Below, piece by piece: positions 27,313 through 35,963 of a stretch of 64,000 nucleotides of DNA. Below the pieces are notes generated by a model, which saw only the letters and a program-made list of their open reading frames with translations, searched no databases and was not told where the DNA came from. Numbering within the stretch: the stretch's first letter is position 1; every line of letters begins with the position of its first letter. Origin of the DNA: Ruegeria arenilitoris (GTDB taxonomy: Bacteria > Pseudomonadota > Alphaproteobacteria > Rhodobacterales > Rhodobacteraceae); NCBI RefSeq assembly GCF_042675705.1, contig NZ_JBHTJJ010000006.1. One strand, 5' to 3'. The position numbers and the translations under genes are program-made.

Positions 27313-27972
27313 ATGATAGAGATGAGCAAAGAGATCAAACATCACCTGACGGACGACCTGCTGATGGCCTACGCCTCGGGCACACTGCCCGAAGCGTTCG
27401 ACCTGATGGTCGCGACCCACCTGTCCCTGTGCGACCATTGTCGCGCCCGCGCCGAGAGTTATGACGCGGTGGGCGGACACATGCTTGAAGACCAGGTCGA
27501 AGCCGCACCTTTGTCCGCGGATGCCCTGTCATCGACAATGGCTCTGATCGCGCAGGGTGCTCCGACCCCCAGGCCCGCGCGCGCGAAATGCGATGTGCTT
27601 CCGGCCCCGTTGCAGGATTACGTCGGCGGTGACGTGCACAGCATCCGCTGGAAGCCGATTGGGATGGGCGTCAAGCAGGCCATTCTGCCAACATCGCGCG
27701 ACGCTACGGCGCGCCTGTTGTTCATCCCGGCCGGTGCGGCGGTACCGGACCACGGCCACAAGGGCATGGAACTGACCATGGTTCTGCAAGGCGCGTTTTC
27801 CGACGAGGTGGATCATTTCGCCCGCGGCGATGTCGAGATTGCAGACGAGGATCTGGAACACACACCCGTGGCCGACATGTCCGAGGACTGCATCTGCCTG
27901 GCGGTGACCGACGCTCCGCTGAAGTTCAACAGCCTGATCCCACGATTGGTGCAGCCCTTCCTGCGAATCTGA
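27313..27972 (+). CDS. chrR: Zinc-binding anti-sigma factor ChrR
   Basis: A 219-residue anti-sigma factor of the ZAS family. The N-terminal domain has the zinc motif H-x3-C-x2-C in ATHLSLCDHC near residue 35, with an additional His near residue 11 in KHHLTDDLL. The C-terminal part is a cupin with the metal-binding HGHKG near 153 and the ELEHTP-like DLEHTP near 183. ChrR holds sigma-E inactive and releases it on singlet oxygen. The gene begins one base after rpoE ends (27311, 27313), so they are co-translated. ATG 27322 is an alternative start. Confidence 0.95.
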   Translation: MIEMSKEIKHHLTDDLLMAYASGTLPEAFDLMVATHLSLCDHCRARAESYDAVGGHMLEDQVEAAPLSADALSSTMALIAQGAPTPRPARAKCDVLPAPLQDYVGGDVHSIRWKPIGMGVKQAILPTSRDATARLLFIPAGAAVPDHGHKGMELTMVLQGAFSDEVDHFARGDVEIADEDLEHTPVADMSEDCICLAVTDAPLKFNSLIPRLVQPFLRI

Positions 27973-28028
27973 ACGGCCTCTCAGTTGTGCTAGGCTTGGA
28001 GCCGGGAATCACCGGGAGGATATGCAGA

Positions 28029-28433
28029 ATGTTGAAACAAGCTCTGGCAGCCCTGTTCATTGCCGTTGTGGCCCTGCCGGCCTCGGCCCAAAGGACGGCC
28101 GAGGTGAAATTCCAGCCCGGAAACTTCGGCACAATGGTCAACGGCACCATTACGGGTGATGAATATTTCGACTACGTGCTGGGTGCGAAAGGCGGGCAGG
28201 AATTGTTTGCCGAACTTCAGGTCAGTGATACCAACGGCAGCGGCGTAGTCTATTTCAACATCTTGCCGCCGGGCAGCGACGGGGTAGCGATCTACAACGG
28301 CTCGATCGACGGCAACACAGCCCGGATCACCCTGCCCGAGGACGGAGACTATACCATCCGCGTCTACCTGATGGGCAACGACCGGGATACCGGCAAGACC
28401 GTCGGCTACAATCTGGACCTGTCGATCCAGTAG
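28029..28433 (+). CDS. Small periplasmic protein, PliG-like (g-type lysozyme inhibitor fold)
   Basis: A 134-residue exported protein with a signal peptide (MLKQALAALFIAVVALPASA). The mature part starts VKFQPGNFGTMVNGTI and has the GEYFDYVLGAKGGQ-like stretch GDEYFDYVLGAKGGQ, then ITLPEDGDYTIRVYL near the C terminus. Spacing and these blocks resemble PliG, a periplasmic inhibitor of goose-type lysozyme. The same beta fold appears in PPC-type domains, so the inhibitory role is tentative. It follows chrR by 56 nt and may be in the sigma-E operon or have its own promoter. Confidence 0.55.
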   Translation: MLKQALAALFIAVVALPASAQRTAEVKFQPGNFGTMVNGTITGDEYFDYVLGAKGGQELFAELQVSDTNGSGVVYFNILPPGSDGVAIYNGSIDGNTARITLPEDGDYTIRVYLMGNDRDTGKTVGYNLDLSIQ

Positions 28434-28436
28434 GCC

Positions 28437-29675
28437 TCAGCCCTCGGACTTGCCCAGCGGCACCACGTTGGCGTGGTCCTCGGGGGCCAATTCCTCGAAA
28501 TCGAAATTGTCCAGCCGCTGCGCGCGGCGACCGGCCTTTTCGGCGCTGATCTTGATTTCCGAGATATCCTTGGCCGCCTGTCCAAAGTGACGATCCAAGT
28601 TGCCGACCCGTTCTCCGAGGCGTTCCACATCCTTGTGCAGCAGGCCAAGCTCCTTGCGGATCGCGCCCGCCTGTTCGCGCATCCGCGCGTCCTTGAGGAT
28701 GGCCCGCATCGTGTTCAGCGTGGCCATGCAGGTGGTCGGCGAGACGATCCAGACCCGTTTCGAGAAACTCTCCTGCACCAGTTCGGGAAACTTGGCGTGC
28801 AACTCGGCATAGACAGCCTCGGAGGGCAGGAACATCAGCGCCCCGTCGGCGGTTTCACCATCCAGGATGTACTTGGTCGAGATGTCCGTGATGTGCTTGC
28901 GCACCGTGCTGCGGAACATCTGCAACGCCGCCTTCAACTCCATGTCATTGCCCGCGCCCACCAGCGCCTCGTAGGCCTCAAGCGGGAACTTGCTGTCGAT
29001 CACGATGGGCCCCGGCGGGTTGGGCAGGCGGATCAGGCAGTCGGCGCGTTTGCCGTTCGACAGGGTCGCCTGCAGCACATAGCTGTCCGAGGGCAGCGCC
29101 TTGGACACGATGTCGTTCAGCTGGATCTCGCCGAAGGCACCGCGGGTCTGCTTGTTCGACAGGATATCCTGCAGCGACAGCACGTCGCCCGACAGCTTGG
29201 TGATGTTGTCCTGCGCCTTGTCGATGGCGGCCAGACGCTCTTGCAGCTGGGTCAGCGAGGTCGCTGTCTGCTTCGACGACCCATGCAGGGTTTCCTTCAT
29301 CCGCTCCTGCATCTCGGCCAGCGCGCGGGCGGATTTCATGGCGTTGTCGGCCAGCCGGTCGTTCATCTGCTGCTGCACCGCCGACAGCCGCGCCTCGACC
29401 GTCTGGATCACCTGCACCTGCGCATTGGCCTGCGTGTCCGAGACATGCTGCAACCCGCCGCGCAATTGCTCCTGCCCCTGCCCCAACTGCTGCACATGCT
29501 GGCCCAGATAGGCCAGCTGCTGCGCCAGCGGCTCGGCCATCCGGGCCGAGCGGTTCGCGGCGCGCAGGGCCAGAAACAGCAGGACGAGGATCAGCAGAAC
29601 TACCCCCGCCCCGATCAGGGCGGCCATCACCATGGGATCGTTCAGTGAATATTGGGTGCCTGCGATTTCTATCAT
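28437..29675 (-). CDS. rmuC: DNA recombination protein RmuC
   Basis: A 412-residue protein with an N-terminal membrane anchor (VMAALIGAGVVLLILVLLFLALRA), a long coiled coil (about 45-175) and a nuclease-like RmuC core. The core has the conserved GxFGEIQL (RGAFGEIQLNDIV), DSKFPLEAYEAL near 230 and LMFLPSEAVYAEL near 275. RmuC proteins limit inverted-repeat recombination and have been linked to anti-phage functions in some hosts; the exact reaction is not defined. It lies between the PliG-like gene and mutL, 57 nt after mutL on the same strand. Confidence 0.93.
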   Translation of the reverse strand: MIEIAGTQYSLNDPMVMAALIGAGVVLLILVLLFLALRAANRSARMAEPLAQQLAYLGQHVQQLGQGQEQLRGGLQHVSDTQANAQVQVIQTVEARLSAVQQQMNDRLADNAMKSARALAEMQERMKETLHGSSKQTATSLTQLQERLAAIDKAQDNITKLSGDVLSLQDILSNKQTRGAFGEIQLNDIVSKALPSDSYVLQATLSNGKRADCLIRLPNPPGPIVIDSKFPLEAYEALVGAGNDMELKAALQMFRSTVRKHITDISTKYILDGETADGALMFLPSEAVYAELHAKFPELVQESFSKRVWIVSPTTCMATLNTMRAILKDARMREQAGAIRKELGLLHKDVERLGERVGNLDRHFGQAAKDISEIKISAEKAGRRAQRLDNFDFEELAPEDHANVVPLGKSEG

Positions 29676-29732
29676 CTCAACCTGTGCGTTCTTGTTTTGT
29701 TTCTTCTTTTCTACCGCCGACCGGCGGCCGGA

Positions 29733-31589
29733 TCAACTGCGGCCGAACAAGCGCTCGATATCGCTCAGCTTCAGTTCCACGTAAGTCGGCCGCCCGTGGT
29801 TGCACTGGCCCGAATGGGGCGTGGCCTCCATCTCGCGCAGCAGGGCGTTCATCTCTTCGGCGCGCATCCGGCGGCCCGAGCGGACCGAGCCATGACAAGC
29901 CACCCGGCTGAGGATCGCCTCGATCCGCGCCTGCACCGTCTGGCTTTCGCCCTGATCGGCCAGCTCGTCCAGGATATCGAGGATCATCGCCCGCGCGTTG
30001 ACCTCGCCCAGAATGGCCGGGGTTTCGCGCACCGCTACCGCGCCGCCGCCGAAGGGCTCGATGGTCAGGCCCAGGCGCGACAGGTCATCGGTCACCGCGA
30101 GCAGGCGGACGCAGTCACCCTCGGACAGTTCCACGATCTCGGGGATCAGCAGCGCCTGCGCGGCCACACCGTTCTCGGCCATCTTTGTCTTGAGTTTCTC
30201 ATAGACCAGCCGTTCATGTGCGGCGTGCTGGTCCACGATCACCATTCCGTCGGCGGTCTGGGCGATGATGTAGTTTTCATGCACCTGCCCGCGCGCGGCC
30301 CCAAGCGGCAGATGCTCGGGCGGGGTCTGGTCGGGCTGCGACGGTTCGGCCACCGGTTCGACCACGCTGCCGCTGTAGGCATTGGCAAGATCGGCAAAGC
30401 CGGGTGCCTGCGCCTGATAGGCCATAGCCCGTGTCGCGGGCGAGGACCGGTCCATCTGATAGACCCGCGCTGGTGCCTCGGGGGCCGGTTCGGGCCGCAT
30501 CGCGCCCAAGGTCGCGTTGGCCACGGTGGTCGAGGCGCGGTGCCCCGCCTCGGCCAGCGCGTGGCGCAGGCTGGAGACGATCAGCCCGCGCGCCACGCCT
30601 GGATCGCGGAACCGCACCTCGGATTTCGCCGGGTGCACGTTCACGTCCACCAGCGTCGGCTCACAGTCGATGAACAGCGCCGCCGCCGGGTGCCGGTCGC
30701 GGCTGAGGAAATCGAAATAGGCCGCGCGCAAGGCCCCGGTCAGCATCTTGTCGCGCACCGGGCGGCCGTTGACGAACAGGAACTGCGCCACTGCTGCCCC
30801 GCGCGAATAGGTGGGCAGGGCCGCGTAACCATAGAACCTGATCCCCTCGCGGGTGGCGTCGATTTGTAAGGCATTCTCGGCAAACTCGCGCCCCATAACG
30901 CGGGCCAGCCGGGCGTGCAGCGCGTCGAACAGGTCTCCGTTTTCGCGGTCGGCGCGGAACACCACGCGCCCCTCGCCCCCGCCCGAGACATCGAGCAGGG
31001 TGAAGGTGATGGACGGTTCCGCCATGGCCAGCCGCTTGACCGTGTCCGAGATCGCCTGCGCCTCGGCCCGGTCGGTGCGCATGAATTTCAGCCGCGCGGG
31101 CGTGGCATAGAACAGGTCGCGCAGCTCGACCACGGTGCCCGCCCGCAGGGCGGCGGGCTTGACGCCCTCCATCTTGCCGCCGGCCACGCGGATCTGGGCT
31201 GCCTCGGCCCCCGGCGCGCGGCTGGTGATGGTCAGACGCCCAACCGCGCCCAACGAGGGCAGCGCCTCGCCGCGGAACCCGAAGGTGTGGATGTTGAGCA
31301 GGTCAGACCCGTCGATCTTGGAGGTCGCGTGGCGCGACAAGGCCAGCGGCAGATCCTCGGGCGCGATGCCGCACCCGTCGTCGGTGACGCGAATCAAGGT
31401 CTTGCCGCCATCGGCGATGTCTATGGTGATCCGGGTCGCTCCGGCGTCGATGGCGTTCTCCACCAGTTCCTTGACGGCCGAGGCCGGGCGTTCGACCACT
31501 TCGCCAGCGGCGATGCGGTTGATCGCGGCCTCGTCGAGTTGCCGGATTACCGGGCGATTTTCGCTGATATTGGGGTTTGCCTGCGCCAT
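29733..31589 (-). CDS. mutL: DNA mismatch repair protein MutL
   Basis: A 618-residue MutL. The GHKL ATPase domain has NRIAAGEVV, ELVENAIDAGA, DDGCGI and GFRGEAL (residues about 15-100). The C-terminal dimerisation domain contains DQHAAHERLVYE and the ACHGSVRSGRRM and CNHGRPT segments, so it has the endonuclease motif absent from E. coli MutL. A long Pro/Ala-rich linker separates the halves. ATG 31589 is used; the longer start at 31616 lacks a ribosome site. It is on the same strand as rmuC. Confidence 0.96.
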   Translation of the reverse strand: MAQANPNISENRPVIRQLDEAAINRIAAGEVVERPASAVKELVENAIDAGATRITIDIADGGKTLIRVTDDGCGIAPEDLPLALSRHATSKIDGSDLLNIHTFGFRGEALPSLGAVGRLTITSRAPGAEAAQIRVAGGKMEGVKPAALRAGTVVELRDLFYATPARLKFMRTDRAEAQAISDTVKRLAMAEPSITFTLLDVSGGGEGRVVFRADRENGDLFDALHARLARVMGREFAENALQIDATREGIRFYGYAALPTYSRGAAVAQFLFVNGRPVRDKMLTGALRAAYFDFLSRDRHPAAALFIDCEPTLVDVNVHPAKSEVRFRDPGVARGLIVSSLRHALAEAGHRASTTVANATLGAMRPEPAPEAPARVYQMDRSSPATRAMAYQAQAPGFADLANAYSGSVVEPVAEPSQPDQTPPEHLPLGAARGQVHENYIIAQTADGMVIVDQHAAHERLVYEKLKTKMAENGVAAQALLIPEIVELSEGDCVRLLAVTDDLSRLGLTIEPFGGGAVAVRETPAILGEVNARAMILDILDELADQGESQTVQARIEAILSRVACHGSVRSGRRMRAEEMNALLREMEATPHSGQCNHGRPTYVELKLSDIERLFGRS

Positions 31590-31656
31590 ACCGCTAGACC
31601 TAGCACAATCGCACACGATTCTGCCACCGGTTTACGCTGCTTTGGTATAGGGGGTC

Positions 31657-31727
31657 GGATCGCCCGGCCAATCGAGATGCGCAACCCGAATTGGTTGCCA
31701 AAAGTTTCACGATTGCCCGGGCGATCC
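31657..31727. repeat. Nested inverted repeat in a gene-free gap
   Basis: An 18-bp inverted repeat with one mismatch (GGATCGCCCGG-c-CAATCG and CGATTG-c-CCGGGCGATCC, 31657-31674 and 31710-31727) encloses a smaller hairpin, GCAACC-CGAATT-GGTTGC (31681-31698). It can fold as a two-tier stem. It is in the 282-nt space between the end of the metal-transporter operon (31872) and the start of mutL (31589); that space shows no other gene. No U-tract follows on either strand, so it is not a classical terminator. Function is unknown. Confidence 0.6.
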
Positions 31728-31871
31728 GTGGTGAGTGGTGGTCATTAACTGTGTAATGGCGCGGTGTCTAACACGGTGCGTTGGACAAATCTGCTTAAGG
31801 TTCGCTTGCCCCGTATCGTGGGCAAAGTTTGGCCGATCACCGACCGGAGCGGGTGGCGGGAACACGCCGGA

Positions 31872-32801
31872 TCAGCCCGGACCCGGCGCCGCTGCGCGCA
31901 TCCGGCAGGGGCCAAACACGGCCGCGATAGCCAGAATCAGGCCGGACATGGTGGCAATCATCCCGGCCGCACTGACGGCGTCCGATCCGCCCAACCACAA
32001 CGGGCCATATCCAGCCAGGATATAGCCGGACACGGCGGACAGGATGGCGAAGACAACACTCCAGGCAATCTGGGTCTCAAGCCGGTCGGTCATCATCCGG
32101 GCGGCGGCCGGCGGGCAGATGAACATTGCGATCACGATGATCGAGCCGACGGCATCAAACGCGGCCACGGCTGCAATCGCCGCCGCAATCACCAGCGCCA
32201 TTCCCAGCGCCCCGGTTCGAATTCCGATCGTCCGGGCAAAGCCTTCGTCGAATGTCGAGATCTTGAGCGGCCGCCAGAATAGCCAGACGAACAGGCTGAC
32301 ACCCACCAATGTTAGGGCGATCCGAGCAAGCTCGGGTGGCAGGCCGGCCAGCGCAACCGGATCCAGCAGCGAGGACCAGCCGGTCGCGTCGAGCCAGATC
32401 AGGCTTTCCAGGCTGCCATAGAGTGCGTGCTCGACATCCAAATGAACGCTCGAGGTATCGGTCTGCTCCAACAGCAGCACCCCTCCGGCGAACATGGTGG
32501 TGAATACGACGCCCATTGCGGCGCCCGGTTCTATCTGGCCCAACCTCCGGATGGTCTCGATCAGCACAACGGCGACAACCGCCGCACCGGCGGCGCCCAG
32601 CATCATCGGCCAAGTCGAGATCGCGCCGGTGACGAGAAAGGCCACGACGATTCCGGGCAGAACCACATGGCTGATGGCGTCGCCGATCAGTGCCTGTTTG
32701 CGGAGTACAAGGAAGTTCCCGGGCAATGCGCAGGCGATGGCCGCGAAAGTCCCGATCAGCAGAGGCGTCAAGGACAGGGGAACGAACTCTTCACCGCTCA
32801 T
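31872..32801 (-). CDS. troD: Metal ABC transporter permease (second permease)
   Basis: A 309-residue ABC-3 family permease with about eight to nine hydrophobic helices. It has the family motif QALIGDAISHVVLPGIVVAFL near residue 35, which contains the cytoplasmic loop contacting the ATPase, and a central EGFARTIGIRTG segment near 185. Together with the larger permease and the ATPase it forms a heterodimeric channel for Mn/Fe/Zn ions. Its ATG overlaps the stop of the other permease gene by 4 nt. Last gene of the four-gene operon. Confidence 0.9.
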   Translation of the reverse strand: MSGEEFVPLSLTPLLIGTFAAIACALPGNFLVLRKQALIGDAISHVVLPGIVVAFLVTGAISTWPMMLGAAGAAVVAVVLIETIRRLGQIEPGAAMGVVFTTMFAGGVLLLEQTDTSSVHLDVEHALYGSLESLIWLDATGWSSLLDPVALAGLPPELARIALTLVGVSLFVWLFWRPLKISTFDEGFARTIGIRTGALGMALVIAAAIAAVAAFDAVGSIIVIAMFICPPAAARMMTDRLETQIAWSVVFAILSAVSGYILAGYGPLWLGGSDAVSAAGMIATMSGLILAIAAVFGPCRMRAAAPGPG

Positions 32802-34003
32802 GGGCGAACCTCCCGTGGTCCGCCGATGCGGCGGTCAATGTCGCCGATCTGGTCCCGGGTCAGAACGGTTTCGATGTCGCGTAACCCGTCATACAGGGCA
32901 GCGGCTGCCTCGTGCGCATTGTCGGCGCGTACGATTTCCCAGCGTTTCTCGTCGCGCAGCGCCTTGGCCGCCTGCGCTCTGCCCGCATCCGTAGCCACCC
33001 CGTCGGGCCGGGCCAGTCCAGCCTGACGCAGCAGGCGCAAAGTGTAGGGCTCATAGATGTTCTGGCCTTGCGCAAGCGCCAGCAACCCCTGACGGATGTG
33101 AACCCGCCGCTGGAACCGCAGATGCCGCACGATCGCGGCCAACACGCCGCGCACCGGAGCAAGAAACAGAGATACGACAAAAAAGCCAAAGCTGAACAGG
33201 ACGATGATCGGTCCGGTCGGCAAGTTGGGCGCCGAGGCGGACACCGCCGCACCCAGATAGCCCGACAACCCGCCGATGACCCCAGACAACAGCACCACAT
33301 GGTCGGACCGGTCCGACCAGAACCGCGCCGTGACCGCGGGTATGATCAGCAAAGCCACGATCAGGATCAATCCGACGATCTTCAGCCCGACAACCGTGAC
33401 CGCCATGACAAGCCCCATCATCGCAAGGTCGATGCGATGCACGGGCAGCCCCAAGGCGGCCGCATATTCGGAATCGAACGCCACCATCATCATGGGGCGG
33501 CGGATGATCATGACGAGCAGCAGCGTTGCAGCGCCGCCGATCGCGATGATCAGAGCGTCAGACCACAGCATCCCGGCCGTCGAGCCCAGCAAGAACCCCT
33601 CAAGCCCGGCCTGTCGGCCCACCCCCATGGTCTGGATGATTGTCAGCAGAACGATACCGAAGCCGAAGAAGACCGACAGGACCGCCCCGATCGCCGCGTC
33701 CTCGGCCAGACGGGTGCGGCGGATCAGCCAGTTCATGCACAACAGACCCACGGCGGCCGAAATCGCCGAGCCGCTCAGCAGTCCGATCAGGTTTCGCCCG
33801 GTTCCGCCCAGCGCCACCAAAACCATAAAGGCGATGCAGACGCCCGGAAGGGTCGCGTGGCTGATGGCGTCACTGACCAGCGCCCGCTTGCGCAGAAACA
33901 GGAAGGTGCCTGTCACGCCAGCCGAAAAACCAAGCAGCGTGGCCCCGATGGCAACCAAGGTGGCGTTGTACCCCAATTGCAGGGTCAGTGCGTCCCACAG
34001 CAT
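32798..34003 (-). CDS. troC: Metal ABC transporter permease fused to a DtxR-like winged-helix domain
   Basis: A 401-residue permease. Residues 1 to about 290 are the ABC-3 membrane domain, with RALVSDAISHATLPGVCIAFM near 40 and DSEYAAALGLPVHRID near 180. The remaining 110 or so residues are soluble (HIRQGLLALAQG, LLRQAGLARPDGVATDAGR, LTRDQIGDIDRRIGGP) and resemble a winged-helix plus dimerisation segment of DtxR/MntR repressors. This fused C-terminal part recurs in TroC-type permeases and is thought to sense cytosolic metal. It follows the ATPase gene by 3 nt and overlaps troD by 4 nt. Confidence 0.88.
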   Translation of the reverse strand: MLWDALTLQLGYNATLVAIGATLLGFSAGVTGTFLFLRKRALVSDAISHATLPGVCIAFMVLVALGGTGRNLIGLLSGSAISAAVGLLCMNWLIRRTRLAEDAAIGAVLSVFFGFGIVLLTIIQTMGVGRQAGLEGFLLGSTAGMLWSDALIIAIGGAATLLLVMIIRRPMMMVAFDSEYAAALGLPVHRIDLAMMGLVMAVTVVGLKIVGLILIVALLIIPAVTARFWSDRSDHVVLLSGVIGGLSGYLGAAVSASAPNLPTGPIIVLFSFGFFVVSLFLAPVRGVLAAIVRHLRFQRRVHIRQGLLALAQGQNIYEPYTLRLLRQAGLARPDGVATDAGRAQAAKALRDEKRWEIVRADNAHEAAAALYDGLRDIETVLTRDQIGDIDRRIGGPREVRP

Positions 34004-34006
34004 GTG

Positions 34007-34810
34007 TCAGCCCGCAGCGCCCGAGATCTGGTCGATCTGGGCGGTGGCCAGCCGGCCTCCATACGCGGCTTGAAGAGTCTCGGCGGTAAAGGCCTGCTCC
34101 ACCGGGCCCTCGGCGACCTTGCGGGTATTGATCAGGAACACGTGGTCGAAATAATCCGTGACCGTGGCAAGGTCATGGTGGACCACGACCACCGTCTTGC
34201 CGGCTTCCCTAAGGGACTTAAGGACCGAGATGATGGCTTTTTCGGTGGCGGCATCGACCCCGGCAAACGGTTCATCCAGCAGGTACAGATCGGCATCCTG
34301 AGCCAGTGCGCGCGCCAGGAACACCCGTTGCTGCTGACCACCCGAAAGCTGGCCGATCTGGCGGTCCGCAAACTCATGCATCCCGACCCGATGCAGACAC
34401 TCCATCGCGTGGGCCATGTGTCGCATCCGGACCCGGCCCAGCAAGCCCAGTTCCCGCGACAGGCCCATCAGGACCACATCGATGACCCGCGTCGGGAAAT
34501 CCCAATCGACGCTGGCGCGCTGCGGCACATAGGCGATACGGGCCCGCTGCCGGTCCAACGCCTTGCCGAACACCAGCACCTGGCCTGACAGCGGCTTGAC
34601 GATACCCAGCGCCGCCTTGAGCAGCGTCGATTTGCCAGCGCCGTTCGGTCCGATGATGGCCGTCATGGCCCCGGGCTGCACCGTCATATCTACCGAGAAA
34701 ATGGCCGGTTTCTGGCCGTAGGATACCGTCATCCCCCGGATCACAAGCGGGCTGTCCTGCACCGTCAGGTCCCCGTTTGATGCCGATTTTCCAGCCGCAA
34801 GCTCCAACAT
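34007..34810 (-). CDS. troB: Metal ABC transporter ATP-binding protein
   Basis: A 267-residue ABC ATPase with Walker A GPNGAGKST near 55, the Q-loop, signature QLSGGQQQR near 155, Walker B DLYLLDEP and the H-loop HHDL near 205. It is of the ZnuC/TroB/MntB family, energising the two permeases. It lies 2 nt after the substrate-binding protein gene, in the same operon. A leader of about 20 residues precedes the domain, so a slightly later start is possible. Confidence 0.94.
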   Translation of the reverse strand: MLELAAGKSASNGDLTVQDSPLVIRGMTVSYGQKPAIFSVDMTVQPGAMTAIIGPNGAGKSTLLKAALGIVKPLSGQVLVFGKALDRQRARIAYVPQRASVDWDFPTRVIDVVLMGLSRELGLLGRVRMRHMAHAMECLHRVGMHEFADRQIGQLSGGQQQRVFLARALAQDADLYLLDEPFAGVDAATEKAIISVLKSLREAGKTVVVVHHDLATVTDYFDHVFLINTRKVAEGPVEQAFTAETLQAAYGGRLATAQIDQISGAAG

Positions 34811-34812
34811 GG

Positions 34813-35766
34813 TCAGAGCCCCGCCGACAGTTTGCCGGACATGCCGCGTTCGGGCACATCCGCACCCAGGCCCCGTGCAATGACCGTGATGTTGTGATCC
34901 AGCATCCCGATATAGGTGCCCTCATAGGTACCCGGCTCGCCCATGGCGTCCGAATACAACTCACCCCCGACCGAGACGGTATGACCCTTCGCCGCCGCAC
35001 CCTCGATCAACGCCCGCATCGACCGATCCGAAACCGAACTTTCCACAAAGACGGCGGTCAGGTTGCGCGCGACCAAAGTGTTGACCAATTCTCCGATCCG
35101 GTTCAGCCCCGCCTCGGACTGGGTCGAGATACCCTGGATCCCCAACACTTCGAACCCGAATTCTTCGCCGAAATAGGCAAAGGCGTCATGGGCGGTGACC
35201 AGCACCCGGTTGTCTTTGGGCACCTGGGCCAGCACCTTTTTCCCATAAGCGTTCAACTGATCGATTTCAGCCAGAAAACGCTGGGCGTTGGCGGCGAAAT
35301 AAGCGGCGGAGTCTGGCCGCACGTCGGTCAGCGCTTTCTGCACCTCGACCACGACGTCTTTCCACAAGACCGGGCTCATCCATACATGCGGATCGTATTT
35401 GTCGGCATAGTCGGCATGCGCACGCAGTTTCGACTTGTCGATGGCATCCGCCACGGCAACGACTTTGCGTTTGCGCTCCAGGTCGTGGAAGAAGTCTTCC
35501 ATCTGTGCCTCAAGATACAAGCCGTGCCACAAGACCAGGTCGGCCCTTGTCGCGGCAACGATATCGCTGCGGGTCTGGCGATAGCCGTGCGGGTCGACTC
35601 CGGGCCCCATCAGCCCTTTGACTTCGACCTGATCACCGCCAACCTGCTGCACGGCGTCCGCAATCATTCCGGTCGTCGCCACGACCTTCAGCGGCGCCTC
35701 GGCCCACGCCGCCAAGGGCAGCGAGGCACCAAGAGCAAGGGCAAGAAGAAAACTGCGGCGAATCAT
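34813..35766 (-). CDS. troA: Metal ABC transporter substrate-binding protein (TroA/cluster A-I)
   Basis: A 317-residue periplasmic metal-binding protein. A signal peptide (MIRRSFLLALALGASLPLAAWA) precedes the C-clamp fold. Likely metal ligands are His60 (DPHGY), His127 (DPHVWMS), His193 (TAHDAF) and Asp273 (YSDAMG). The His at the third site is as in TroA and AztC; PsaA/MntC-type manganese proteins have Glu there. The set does not decide between Mn, Fe and Zn. There is no His-rich loop of the ZnuA type. ATG 35766 begins the signal peptide; upstream open frame is noise. First gene of the operon, with operators just upstream. Confidence 0.93.
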   Translation of the reverse strand: MIRRSFLLALALGASLPLAAWAEAPLKVVATTGMIADAVQQVGGDQVEVKGLMGPGVDPHGYRQTRSDIVAATRADLVLWHGLYLEAQMEDFFHDLERKRKVVAVADAIDKSKLRAHADYADKYDPHVWMSPVLWKDVVVEVQKALTDVRPDSAAYFAANAQRFLAEIDQLNAYGKKVLAQVPKDNRVLVTAHDAFAYFGEEFGFEVLGIQGISTQSEAGLNRIGELVNTLVARNLTAVFVESSVSDRSMRALIEGAAAKGHTVSVGGELYSDAMGEPGTYEGTYIGMLDHNITVIARGLGADVPERGMSGKLSAGL

Positions 35767-35788
35767 ATGTGACCTCGTTCCGAGTACC

Positions 35789-35850
35789 AGTTGAGAATGA
35801 ATATGCGAACCATTCTCAACTAAGTCAACCGTGTTGCGAATTACTCGCAA
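35789..35850. promoter_or_regulatory. Fur-family-like operator palindromes
   Basis: Two palindromes lie in the 197-nt gap between the divergent troA and deoC. The first is an 11-bp perfect inverted repeat, AGTTGAGAATG / CATTCTCAACT (35789-35799 and 35811-35821), with a TGCGAA in the 11-nt spacer that makes an overlapping TGCGAAnnnTTCTCA site. The second is TTGCGA-ATTAC-TCGCAA (35834-35850). Both resemble Fur/Mur/Irr-type alphaproteobacterial metalloregulator boxes, so troABCD is probably metal-repressed (inference). The regulator is not in the window. Confidence 0.6.
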
Positions 35851-35963
35851 GAAAAAGCCGGATTTGTCCAATTGGTCAAAAAAGTGGCCAAAGGCGTCCG
35901 GTTTGCCTTTCCTTTGGCTGTTTCCCGTGCGATTTTGGCGCAAACCTCCCAAAGGACGTGACA

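Noticed and set aside
31735..32025. 96-residue plus-strand ORF near the troD end
   Set aside because: It lies antisense to the troD C-terminus, has no ribosome site and no family signature.
35769..35963. Upstream extension of deoC
   Set aside because: The extra 65 codons run through the palindromic operator region and the troA promoter, and show no resemblance to aldolases. A good ribosome site precedes ATG 35964.
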